DNA from: Physcomitrium patens
Lineage: Eukaryota > Streptophyta > Bryopsida > Funariales > Funariaceae
Reading direction: 5' to 3'
NCBI RefSeq assembly: GCF_000002425.4
Contig: NC_037271.1
Coordinates: forward strand, 13,517,869-13,581,868
Length of the DNA stretch: 64,000 bases
Part shown: one piece after another, positions 24,053 through 35,281 of the stretch
How positions within the stretch are numbered: position 1 is the stretch's first letter
Layout: every line of letters starts with the position of its first letter
Notes under the pieces: model-generated
Database searches by the model: none
What the model was told of the DNA's origin: nothing
Seen by the model: the letters and a program-made list of their open reading frames with translations, nothing else
Translations under genes and position numbers: made by a program

Positions 24053-24839
24053 ATTATGACTTTAGATGTAGTTGTAAGTTGAAAACTTTGCCAACAAGTT
24101 AACCACGTGTTGGTAGCTTGTAGAATAAGTTAATTCTATTTAGTAGCTTGTGGAACAAGTAAACTATTAAGTACATATATATATAACTTGCTTTACAAAT
24201 TAAGACATATAGCAGCAAAGTCAACACATGTTGGAGGTCCTATAGAATATTGCGACGTAACTATTAATTAGAGAGTATATATAGAGGCAAGAGTGAAGCC
24301 TTCTTCATTCTTATCAATGCCTTTCTAGTCTTTAGTCTTACACCAAGACTTTTTAGTCTTCTTATTTTTGGCAATAGCCATTTTATTTTAATATTACATC
24401 ATTTTTTAAGTAATTTTCTACTTCTTTTTAGTGACACAAGACTATATTGAAGATTTTCTTTTTTTGAGATTCATGTGTGACAATTTGACAAGAATACTAA
24501 CGTACTACTTCTTTTTTGTTTTAGAAATGAGTGAATTACTCCACTTCTGTTGTTGTATTTTGAAGGTTGGAGACAACCTATCTTTAAACAAAAAATCTTA
24601 TTTTTTTAATATTGATCTTTTTCTTAAAGAGAGTAGATTTTCTTTCTTTGTAGAAATTTTTATTAGAAGTGTAGATTATTCTCATCTAATTTAACTTTTT
24701 GAATTTTTTTGAGTTATCTATAGAAAGAAAGATTATAGATCCTATCCTTATCAAAAAAGAGAATAGATTTGTAACTATTACGGATCTTTATAGTCTTGTC
24801 AGCACTCTAAGAGTAAAAATCTCACGTATTTTTAATAAA

Positions 24840-25710
24840 AATCAAAGAGGTATTATGCCTACGCCTATGGAAAAAGTTCAAAGTCTATGGCAAAAAATTA
24901 AGTAGTTGAAGAAAGCAAATAAATCAACTTCAAAACCAAATCTAGGAAGTTTTGCTTCTATAAGTATAACGAGGACAAGGATTAGTATGCTTGAGAAGTT
25001 TGATTGAATAAGATCAAAAATTTGAGGATTTTTACAAGAAGTCAAGCTCTATCTAAGATTGTACCTTTTCCAATACCTCGATGGATTTATTCAAGTCAGA
25101 TTCATAGGAACATTTTTATTAGGAAGTGCTCTCTCTTGATTTGTACCTTTAATGGAAAAAGATTCAAAATTCCTTTATGATTTGAATTCATTCTTAGAAT
25201 TATTTACAACCACATTCAAAGAAAATAATTGAAAAAAAATAGGAAAGACCAAGTTTTTATCTTTACGGCAAGGATCACAATCAGCCACCATATATGCTGC
25301 TGAATTCCAAAACCTTGCTTGCGACGTGGACTAGAATGACAAAGCCCTTATCAATCAATTTTGATATAGGTTGAAGAATAATGTCAAAGACTTATTATTA
25401 ACAATGTCTAAAATAAAATCTTTGGAATTATTATTGCTCAAGCCATTGCATGTAATAATCAATTATTTGAAAGATGTCAAGAGCAAAGATATTGCTAGAG
25501 AAGAACAAATCAAATAATGATAGTAGCTCCTAAGTTTTTAGAACCTTATTTATCAAAGCCAAAACCAATGTAAATTGATATAATACATTTTAAATCCTTC
25601 ACAAAGTAAGAAAAGAATCGATGATGCAAGAAGGTTTATGCTTATATTATCAAAAAGCTCAACATATTATTTAACATTGTCCAAAGAAATAATGCAATTA
25701 CAAAATGAAA
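24840..25710 (+). pseudogene. chromovirus 2 gag, first unit
   Basis: A capsid-type region reads in pieces (Met-Leu-Glu-Lys-Phe-Asp, later Leu-Arg-Gln-Gly-Ser and Tyr-Ala-Ala-Glu-Phe) and is followed by a zinc-knuckle remnant near 25636-25685 that keeps the last His and Cys. Many stops interrupt it. The capsid resembles fungal-like chromoviral gag more closely than the gag of chromovirus 1 does. The protease that should follow is missing: the sequence jumps from about 25810 to the post-protease region. Confidence 0.7.
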
Positions 25711-25989
25711 AGCATGATTGCCAAAAAAGATAATGTCTTGAAAAACAAGTTGCTCCAATTACAATAGGGATCATGTGGTTGGAATCATAGTTCACACCAA
25801 AGTCCTCCTTGGAAAGTAGAAATCCAGAAGTCTAATATATCCAAATCCTTATTGATAGGTGCAAAAGCTTTCATGCATGCTGCAAATGAAAGGCCATCTA
25901 TTGCTATATATGCCACGTCTATTGCTGATGGTGAGAAGATAGTAAGTATTTTTCTTAGCCAGTATCAAGATTTCTGAGTCATTTTTGAA

Positions 25990-27435
25990 AAGAAGATTGC
26001 AGATATTCTCTCGGAGCATTGTCTTTATGATTGCACCATCGATCTTCAAGAAAGAACTCAACCACCATTTGAACCAATCTATAGCCTATCACAAAATAAG
26101 TTGGTTGTACTCAAAAAGTATATTGATGAGAATTTGGCTAAGAACTTTATTCGCCATTCTAAATCACCAATCAAAGCTCCTATCTTATTTGTGAAAAAAA
26201 AGATAGATATCTATGGATGTGTGTAGATTATTGAAGACTTAACAAGATCACCATCAAAAATATGTATCCTCTACCTTTGATTTCAAGACTTCTTGATCAA
26301 CTAAATCAAGCAAAGATCTATACAAAAATAGATCTACAAAGAGCATATAACTTAATCTGCATAAAAAAGGGAGATGAATAGAAGACTGCTTTCGAAACTA
26401 GGTATGGACATTTTGAATATAATGTCATGCCTTTTGGACTCACAAATGCACCAGCTGCTTTCTAATATCTAATGAATAATATCTTTTGGGAGTTTCTTGA
26501 TGATTTTATTGTCTATTATTTGGATGATATTTTAATCTATTCTAAGAACATAAATGAACATGAAGTTCATGTTTATCATGTGTTACAAAAATTAAAAGAT
26601 GAAAGATTATATGCAAAGATAGAAAAGTGTGCATTCCACACTATACAAGTTGACTTTTTGGGATATATCATTTCCAATGAAGGCCTTATAATAGATCCAA
26701 AGAAGGTCTAAACTATCATAGATTGGAAGATTTTAAAAACAGTAAGAGATGAGCAATAGTTTTTGGACTTTGTCAATTATTATTAAATATTCATCAATAA
26801 CTTTTTTTAAGTTGTAGCTTTACTTACATGTTTGACTTGTAAAGACAAATTCAAATAGAATAAAGAAGTTGAAGTATTGTTTATTGCATTGAAGAAGGAA
26901 TTTACTTCTACACCAACTTTGTATCACGTTGACTTTTTTAAAGCATTCTTTGTGAAAATAGATATATCAAACTTTGCTTATGATGTAATATTGTTACAAA
27001 TAGAAATAAATCACAAATTCCATCCAATAGCTTTCTATTCTAAGAAATTTTTAGTAATTAAAATTAACTATGAAATCTTTGACAAAGAACTTCTTGCAAT
27101 TGTGGATTCATTTCAAGAATGGCATCATTATCTAGAAGGCGCTTTAAGTCTAATCATAGTATATACAAATCACAAGAACCTTGAGTATTTCATTTTGGCA
27201 CTTGTTTTAAATTGTCGCTAAGCTAATTGGAGCATGTCATTATCAAGTTTTGATTTCAAGATCACATATCAAACTAAAAAATAACAATATTTTTCATATG
27301 CTCTTTCTGTATATTCTTATCTTGCACCAAATGAAAGAGATGTATCTTTTGATGAATAAAGAATAATTCACTTGAAGTCAAAGTATTTTCATCTTTGAGC
27401 AATAAAATCAATATTGATTGTAGATTCGACCTTTG
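25990..27435 (+). pseudogene. chromovirus 2 RT-RNase H, first unit (truncated)
   Basis: The RT is easily read across stops and its catalytic box is intact, Tyr-Leu-Asp-Asp at 26517-26528. RNase H runs through the Tyr-Thr-Asn-His-Lys-Asn-Leu motif near 27155-27180, where Asn replaces the usual Asp. The frame is lost and the sequence stops abruptly at 27435, before integrase, at the join to an LTR stub. Confidence 0.8.
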
Positions 27436-27574
27436 TATCATGGATATATACATTTATCTCAATAGTTACTTATATGATTAGGTAGAAGTAAGTAAATATG
27501 GTTTAATTTCATGAAGTCTTCTAGAGAAGCTTTTTGAAAGCTTTATAGACTCAATTTTGATTTTAGATGTGTTT
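27436..27574 (+). repeat. chromovirus LTR stub (5' 140 bp only)
   Basis: Starts TATCATGGATATAT and follows the family LTR for about 140 bp, then switches directly to gag-like sequence that duplicates 24943 onward. The stub marks a deletion or recombination join between two copies of the family. Confidence 0.75.
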
Positions 27575-28825
27575 GTAGAAGTTTTGCTTCTACAAGTATG
27601 ACATGGATAAGGATTAATATGCTTGAGAAGTTTGATGGAACAAGGTCAAAATTTTAAAGATTTTTGTAATAAGTCAAGCTCTATTTAAGGTTGCATCTTT
27701 TCTAATACTTTAATGGATTTACTCAAGTTGGATTCATTGACGCACTTCTATCAAAAAGTATTCTTTCTTGTTTGCACTTTTAATGAAAAAAGATTTTGGA
27801 TTCTTTTATGATTTGAATTTATTCCTAGAAGTATTTATGGCCACATTCGGAGAAAGTGATCAAGAACAAGTAGTAGAGACCAAACTCTTATCTTTATGAT
27901 AAGGATCATAATCGGCCACTATATATGTTGCTAAATTCCAAAATCTTTCTTGCGATGTTGACTAGAATGACAAAGCACTTATCAATCAATTTCAATATGG
28001 ATTGAAGGATAATATTAAAGATTTATTATTAATTATCCCAAAAGCACAATCTTTGAAATAATTTATTGCTTAAGCCATTACATGCAAGAATCAATTATTT
28101 AAAGGATATTAAGAATAAAGACTTGGTTGAAGAGTAATAAGTCAAATAATGGCGGTAGCTTCTAAGTTTTTTGAAATGTATTCATCAAGGCCGAAACTAA
28201 TGCAAATTGATACGATACATTTTAAATCTCTCATGGAACTAAAAAAAACTTGGCGTCAGCAAGAGGATTTGGATTTATATTGCAGAGAAGCTAAGCACAC
28301 TACTCAACATTGTCCAAAAAAGCAATGTAATTACAAAATGAAGAGCACAATTACCAAAGAAGATAATGTATCAAAAAACATGTTTCTTCAACTACAATAT
28401 AAATACAAATCATGTGCAATACCTAGTAAAGGTCATATTTTTTTCTCAGATTCTTCACCTTATTTTATAATAGATATATATTTAGGACCTAAAAATCACA
28501 AAGTCTTTGTCTTATTAGATTCAAGAGCCTCAACCTATTTTATGGACGAAGATTTTGTCAAAAATTAAAAAATATCTTTAGTTAAGAAAATTAAACCTGT
28601 ACATATTGAAGTCATAGATGGTCGTTCGTTGTCTTCTAGAAATGTTATCCATGAGAGTGTTCCTTTAGATGTAGCAATTAAAGATCATAAATATGTAGTA
28701 GTATTTAATGTAATAAGATCTTCCTCTAATCCAATTATTTTAGGATTATCATGGCTAGAAAAATATAACTCTCAAATAGATTGGATTTCTCCTAATCTTA
28801 ACTTTTTTCATAGTATAATCTAAGA
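27575..28825 (+). pseudogene. chromovirus 2 gag and protease, second unit
   Basis: Gag duplicates the first unit at lower quality. The zinc knuckle near 28274-28320 keeps one of the two leading Cys, the His and the last Cys. Protease follows at 28470-28820 with Leu-Leu-Asp-Ser-Arg-Ala (the usual Gly of Asp-Ser-Gly is Arg, GGA to AGA) and Ile-Leu-Gly-Leu-Ser-Trp-Leu. A stop falls at 28566. The protease aligns along its length with that of chromovirus 1. Confidence 0.8.
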
Positions 28826-28989
28826 TCGAGTTTGTGAAGTAGGAGTACAAAAGTCTAGTACATCCAAATCTTTAATGGTAGGTGAAAGAACTTTCATGCA
28901 TGCTACAAAAAAAGGATCATCTTTTGCTATATATGCTATGCTCATTTCTAATGATGGAAAAATGTCAAGTGGTATTCCTAGCCAATATC

Positions 28990-30350
28990 AAGAATTCTAA
29001 GTTTTTTTTTTAAAGAAAAATATAGATATTCTTCTAGAGTATTGACCTTATGATTGTTCAATTGATCTGCAAGAAGAAGCTCAACTACCAATTGAACCAA
29101 TTTATAGCTTATCGCAGAATGAATTGACTGCATTAAAGGAGTACATTGATGAGAGCTTGGCAAAGAACTTCATATGCTATTCTCAATCTCTAGCTAGGGC
29201 TCCTATCTTATTTGTAAAGAAGAAAGATAAATCTCTAAAGGATATATGTGGATTATTGAAGATTCAATAAGATCTCCATTAAAAATAGATATCTTTTACC
29301 TTTGATTTCATGACTTCTTGACCAAGTCAATCAAGCAAAGATCTATACCAAAATAGATCAACGAGGAGCATACAACTTAGTTCATATCAAAGAAAGAGAT
29401 GAATAGAAGATTATTTTTTGAACTAGGTATGGACATTTTGAGTATAGTGTCATGCCTTTTGAATGCATTGGTTACTTTTCAACATGTTATGAATGATATT
29501 TTTTGTGAGTTTTTGGATGATTTTATGAATTCCTATTCAAATGACATTCTAATCTACTCTAAGAATACAAAAGAACATGAACTACATGTTCATTGCATGT
29601 TATAGAAACCTAAAGATATAGGATTATATGCCAAGATAAAAAAGTGTATATTCCTTACTACTCAAGTTGACTTTTTAGGATACATCATCTCCAATGAAGA
29701 TCTTATGATGGATCCCAAGAAGGTCCAAACTATCATAGATTGGAAGATTCCAAGAATTGTATGAGATGTACAATGCTTTTTCAACTTTGCTAATTACTAC
29801 CGAATCTTCATTAAGAACTTTTTTCAAGTTGCAACTCTACTTATATGTTTGATTCGTAAAGACAAACTTGAGTGGAATAAAGATGAAGAAGCATCATTTG
29901 ATACTTTAAAGAAAGAGTTTACTTCTGCACCAATCTTATATTGCACCAACTTCTCTAAGATATTTTTTATGAAAATAGACGCATTAGACTTTTTAATGAG
30001 TGCCGTATTGTCACAAATCGGAATAAATGACAAACTCCACCCAATAGCTTTTCATTTCAAGAAATTTTCAGCAACCAAGATTAATTATGAGATCCATAAT
30101 TAAGAGCTCCTTGCAATCATAGCTTCATTTTAAGAATGACATCATTATCTAGAAGGCACCTAAGGTTTAGTCATCGTATATACAAATCATAAGAATCTTG
30201 AGTACTTCATATCAGCACATGTTTTGAATCGTCATCAAGTCCATTCAAGCACGTCTTTATCCAGATTCAATTTTAAGATTAATTATCAATCCAAAAAATA
30301 ACAAGATCTATCAGACGTTCTTATCTTGTACCAAAAGAAAGAGATACATC
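28990..30350 (+). pseudogene. chromovirus 2 RT-RNase H, second unit
   Basis: RT motifs align with chromovirus 1 and with the first unit. The catalytic box at 29534-29545 reads Tyr-Ser-Asn-Asp instead of Tyr-Leu-Asp-Asp, so the first catalytic Asp of the pair is lost. Stops and frame changes are frequent. RNase H follows to about 30340. Confidence 0.8.
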
Positions 30351-30439
30351 TTTTGATCAACAAAGAACAATTCTATTGAAGCTAAAGAATTTTCATCTTT
30401 GAGCAATAAAATCAACATTAACTGTTGATTCAACCTTTG

Positions 30440-31820
30440 TCAAGCAAATTCAATTAAGTATGTCTTTTGATCCTCTTATTCATGATATCAAGAATCTTTC
30501 TTCGGAGTCTCATGATATTTCAAATTTTGAGTTCAAGAACAGCCTTTTCTATTTTAAAAGACGCATATATGTTTCAACAGAAGAAATACATCATGACTTT
30601 CTAGCAATATGACATTTTGGATACAACAAGACTTTAAATCTTATATCTAGAGATTTTTGGTGGCTGCAAATGTAAAAGGTGATAAAAGATTGTCTAATTA
30701 TATTACGTTTGTTCAAGATTAAAAACTCCTTATCATCATCTTTATAGACTTTTTCAATCATTACCAATTCTGAAACAACCATGGTCTTCCGTTTCTATGG
30801 ATTCTATTATAGATCTTTCAATCTCAAGTTTATATGATTCTATATTTATAATTGTAGACCGTTTCACCAAAATAATATATTTTGTAATATGTACAAAATC
30901 TATTTCAAGTGAAGAAACAACCAAACTTTTCATTGTCAATATCTATCGCTGTCATGGATTGCCAAAGGATATTATATCAAATAGGGAGACTCAATTTGTA
31001 TCAAGATTTTAGAAAATCCTATTCAAGATTTTAAAAGTGGATATAAAGGTCTCTCCAACTTTTCATCCTCAAATTACAAGACAAATGAAATGGATGAATT
31101 AAGTTTTGGAGCAGTATTTGAGTGTACCATCAACTATTATCAAGATGATTGGACAACTCTTTTGCCATTGATAAAATTTATATATAATAATTTGGTATAT
31201 TTTTCTAGTTAATAAATATCTTTCTTTACTAATTATGGTTATCATCTATGACTTGATACTTTTGACTTTTCAAAAGTTGATAATCCTACTGTGGAAGATT
31301 TAAGAAATCATTTATTAGAGCTACATACAACAATGAAGACACAATTAAAGAATGCTAAAGAATAATAAAAAATCAATGCGGATGTCTGTTACAAGGAACA
31401 ACTATAATTCAACATAGGTGAGAAGGTATGGTTACTTCATTGCAATATCAAAACTACTCGTCTTTGTGATAAGTTCGACTATTGTAGGCTGGGACCATTT
31501 CCTATTTATGAACAAATCAATATTATTGCTTATTGATTACATCTATCAAAGTCTATAAAGATCCACCATATATTTTATGTGTCTCTTTTTGAAGTGTATA
31601 AGATAGTGAATATCTTAAAAAAAAGACAAATGTCACTTTTTTCTATAAAATTAGAATATAATCAAGAGTTCAAGCTAGAAGAAGTCTTAGATTCAAAGCG
31701 ATGCCAAAATAGGTTGGAATATCTTGTTCATTCACATAGATATGATATTAGCAAACGTATATGGGAGCTAGCAAAGAACCTTGCAAATGTAATAAAGAAG
31801 GTTGAAGCCTTTCATTAGTA
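30440..31820 (+). pseudogene. chromovirus 2 integrase and chromodomain
   Basis: The zinc-binding part near 30590-30720, the core (Ser-Met-Asp-Ser, near 30795, then Ser-Asn-Arg-Glu-Thr-Gln-Phe near 30975, where Asn replaces the second catalytic Asp) and the chromodomain (31660-31815) are all readable. The chromodomain keeps the Leu-Val-His stretch and the Trp lost in chromovirus 1. Numerous stops and frameshifts disable it. After it, about 60 bp repeat the integrase tail (31842-31895). Confidence 0.8.
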
Positions 31821-31945
31821 ACATCCATCAAAAATAAGAATTGTCAGAGCTACATGCAACAATGAAAACACAATTGAAGAATTATAAAGATCTATAAAAG
31901 ATGATGACCTCTCCTCGTGGAACTCGTCCTTAGCAGAGGCGATAA

Positions 31946-32063
31946 TGTCATGGATATATATATTTATTCCAATAGTTACTTATATATATAAGTAGAAGTA
32001 AATAAATATAAATTAATTTCATAAAGTCTTATAGAAAAGCTTTTTAAAAGCTTTATAGACACA
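31946..32063 (+). repeat. chromovirus 2 3' LTR, left part
   Basis: Starts TGTCATGGATATATA after a purine-rich tract (AGCAGAGGCGATAA) and runs to the insertion point of gypsy B. It continues at 47553. Confidence 0.85.
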
Positions 32064-32782
32064 TGTGATTGTCGTTTTACTCATTCTACAATTCTTTTCA
32101 GAATAAATCTATATAGGAGAATTCAAATACAGGGAAAGACTAAGTACATGAGTTTTATTTATTAGAGTCACACAATTAACTGTATTCCAAACCACTAAAA
32201 TACTAAGAAACACTACGATTTTTTCTTCCAATAACAATACTCCTTCATCAATTGATAATAACAGTGTGCAATCCTGTACTTTCAAAAAATTGCTTAAAAT
32301 ACAATAATTTCCATCCAACAATCTGAATTCACATAATTTTTGTAATCACAAACTTTCTCTGTCCAAACACACACAGCTCTCAATAAACAACAATCATAAA
32401 CTTCCAATAATTCCTCATATAATTCAATTACATAGTACTTCAATTACATAATCAATAATTCATAAATCAATCTTTGTTTTATTCCACAGATTTACTTTTC
32501 AGTATTGAAAAACTATCCATTACTCTTCAACAACAAAGAAAACAAACAAACAAAGAGGTAACACCAAGCTTATCCCAGCTCATAACTATCATAGTCTTAC
32601 ACTCCAACAAACTTCTAAAACTCCTATATAATTACTCTTGATTTCCAGATTCTAACTATAATCTTGTAATTAACCGCTTCTAATAACTAAAATAATCATC
32701 CATCCTCATGAATTAATTATTCTATGGACTATTAGTCTATTTTATCAATATCTTATAAAAACAAATTAATATCTATTCTACA
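32064..32782 (-). repeat. gypsy B 3' LTR (719 bp)
   Basis: Starts TGTGATTGTCG on the + strand and ends TTCTACA. It aligns with 46807-47552, which has an extra stretch of about 30 bp. The next bases read as a purine tract (AGGAGTGAGGCTA) on the minus strand, a candidate polypurine tract. Confidence 0.88.
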
Positions 32783-33380
32783 TAGCCTCACTCCTATATG
32801 TGCAGCATCCTCACAAACACACAATTATTACCTTCCTAAAAACTATTTAATCAAACTCTACAAAATTACTATTTCGTCTGACCCAACTGTACATTTCGAA
32901 AGTCTCTTATTTTTCTCAGCGTCCAGTAGATATCTAACTTCATCGAATCCATATTGGTAACGATTATCACAAAAAGTGGTTTTGATGCATGTTTAGCTTT
33001 TACATTTTGGCCATTGTCATCTTTGTCTATAGCTCGCTTTGCACTTTCAATTGCCATGACGCTCCCTCTGTCAAATGCGTAACTAGAACTACTACTCTCA
33101 AACACGCAAAGAACACAAGAAAATGGCACTCCAACCAACCCAAAACAACACAACAAAATGACTTTAATTGGTGCCTCACTTCTATTCTTTTACTACTTCG
33201 TGATGGTGACAACATATTACTCATACTATCCGTGAAAGGTAATGGAAAGTAATCTTTCTGTGCGGCCACATTAAATTTCCAGAAATCCTTACAAAATCAG
33301 ATTTTCTCGTTCTTTTTCGACACCATCATGATTGGAGAAATCCACTCATAATTCGATACCAGGTAAATAAAACCAACCGC
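32783..33380 (-). pseudogene. gypsy B RT fragment and unidentified 3' region
   Basis: On the minus strand, 33380 to about 33190 encodes the start of RT: Glu-Trp-Ile-Ser-Pro, then Val-Ser-Lys-Lys-Asn, then Ala-Ala-Gln-Lys-Asp-Tyr-Phe-Pro-Leu-Pro-Phe. A stop interrupts it near 33325. The RT reading then breaks off, and the rest, with a 95-codon ORF at 32869-33156, matches nothing I recognise. RT palm, RNase H and integrase appear to have been deleted. Confidence 0.7.
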
Positions 33381-35221
33381 TGTCATATTATGTGCTATCT
33401 AGCTTGAGAACGCACTGAGCGTCTGGCTATGGAAGATAAAATGATGTTTTGTAAGTATCCAAGTAGTCTAGTAGGTTTCAACTATTTAAACACAAACTAT
33501 TTCGGATTTAAATATAAAAGCTTAATCCCAATACAATGTACTTAGAATACTATTTTTAATAGCTTTTGGATATTATAAGCATAGATTCTTTTTTATTTAT
33601 TATTTTTATTTCTATTTCATTTATTTTTTAAAATCCTAATCCTAGACAACGAGCCTCGACAAGCTGTAATTCTCAATCTGACCATCCAATTGTTGTGAGA
33701 CTTCTAGCATTAGAGTCTTTACAAGTCTTCTAAATGCTCAAGAAGTTCAATCCAATCTAACTTACAGATTGCAAGAAAACACCGTAAATCCATGCTGAAG
33801 TCTCTTAACCGCTGCCTAGAAGGTTGATGATAAACTTTAACTTATAATTTCTCCTTCTCTGACCGTTAATTCTCATTCAAACTTTGTATGCAACTCCGTC
33901 TTTGAGTCCTCAACTTACCGTGTCAAAATTTACCTTATTCTAGCTAATAGATCTCAGATATTATAAAAATCCTAAACAACTCCAATATGCCAACTTCTGA
34001 TACCTCTATTTACTCATGATCAAATATCTTCTATCCATACTGTAAGATTAACACAAATTTTTGCATGCACTTAGTATATTCAACCATCTAGACACCTCTA
34101 AAATTTCAACCACAGATGTCTTTCTAATTTTACAAAACAATCAAGAGTACTAGCATGTACTTTATTGCAAAAACCCAATTCACTAATACAAACATTGACT
34201 TTGAGCAATGATTACAAAGTCCTCATAAACCCTATGAAATATAATTCTATACCTTTCGAAGGAGCTTGAAGCTAGCTTTCTGACTCCAAAATCCCGATTT
34301 CTTGAATGCCCCTTTTTTTTTCCTCTCCTTTCCTTTAACTCCGTGAGGTCCCTTATTCTTCTACCCTAGACTTCGAATTGAAACAATCGACCCGCCACCA
34401 TGGAATTCTCGCCTCTAAAAGGATCTTTCTACGAAAAGAAAGTTTCTCCAAAATAGCATAGAGAACAGAGCAGCTTGAAATAGAACCAAAGCCTCTATAT
34501 TCACGACCTCATTAGATTACCTAATCGAGTTAGGTCTCATATTGGATAAGAGGCCAATACGAGGACTTGGATTGGATGTTCCCATAATTGAATCAAATTG
34601 GTCCTTCAGATCAGACTCACTCCAATATTAAATTGATCCTTTCCTCTTTTACCAACTCTTGATAAGAATATCTCGGATTCATTCTATCTAATTTACCAAA
34701 GAATCTTGGGGACCTCGATTTATCCCCTCAATTTTTTTCTTGGCTTTAGGTCTGCTGATCTCAATTATTGAAATTAAATGGAGCATTACATTGCTGATAA
34801 GTATGCTTTGATTGCTTGCTAATTTCACACACTTGTACGTAATTGTCATTGGCTTTGGCATTGGGACATTCACTAGCATAATGACCAATCTGTCTGCAAC
34901 AGAAACAACGAAGTGGTCTTCTTGCACCTCCATCAAGCATAATTGGTGTCTCCATCGATATATATTTACTAGGTTTGTTCCATATAAGGTTAGAAAATGA
35001 TCCTCGTTGTCCCATTGGTACACAGGATACTTGGTTCAATGACCCCGATGGAGCATACGTTGTTGTCACATTTGGTAGTACAGCTTGCAATGGAGTGACA
35101 TTAACTAGCCTCTGAATATTGGCATTGGAATTGGCCACTGTTTCTAACATCCAAGATGACTAAATATTAATAAAACTTTCCCATTTATATTTTCATCATA
35201 TAGTTGTGTTACAATATGACA
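33381..35221 (-). repeat. gypsy A 3' LTR (1841 bp) containing gag-like sequence
   Basis: Runs TGTCAT to ATGACA on the + strand. Its 34500-35150 part aligns with the gag-protease region of family B (44280-44870, then 45376-45470 after a gap of about 500 bp), including the CCHC knuckle (Cys-x2-Cys-x4-His-x4-Cys on the minus strand). The ORFs here are therefore LTR-borne fragments, not genes. Confidence 0.85.
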
Positions 35222-35281
35222 TCCTCCCTCTCTGAACTTGTACAGACTCTAGTATGCACAAAAAACCTAGTTGTTGTTTGA

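Larger units (their letters stand above)
22481..24482 (+). repeat. chromovirus 2 5' LTR, split by repeat R1
   Basis: 22481-22594 aligns with the start of the family LTR and 24053-24482 with the rest, including a TATA box and a weakened hairpin (24286-24315). About 1.46 kb of unrelated repeat R1 lies between. The LTR end reads GTGTGACA; the primer site beyond it is not recognisable. Confidence 0.8.

Noticed and set aside
34688-35150. Independent zinc-finger gene
   Set aside because: It lies inside the LTR of element A and aligns with gag of family B; the truncated 5' LTR holds the same sequence.
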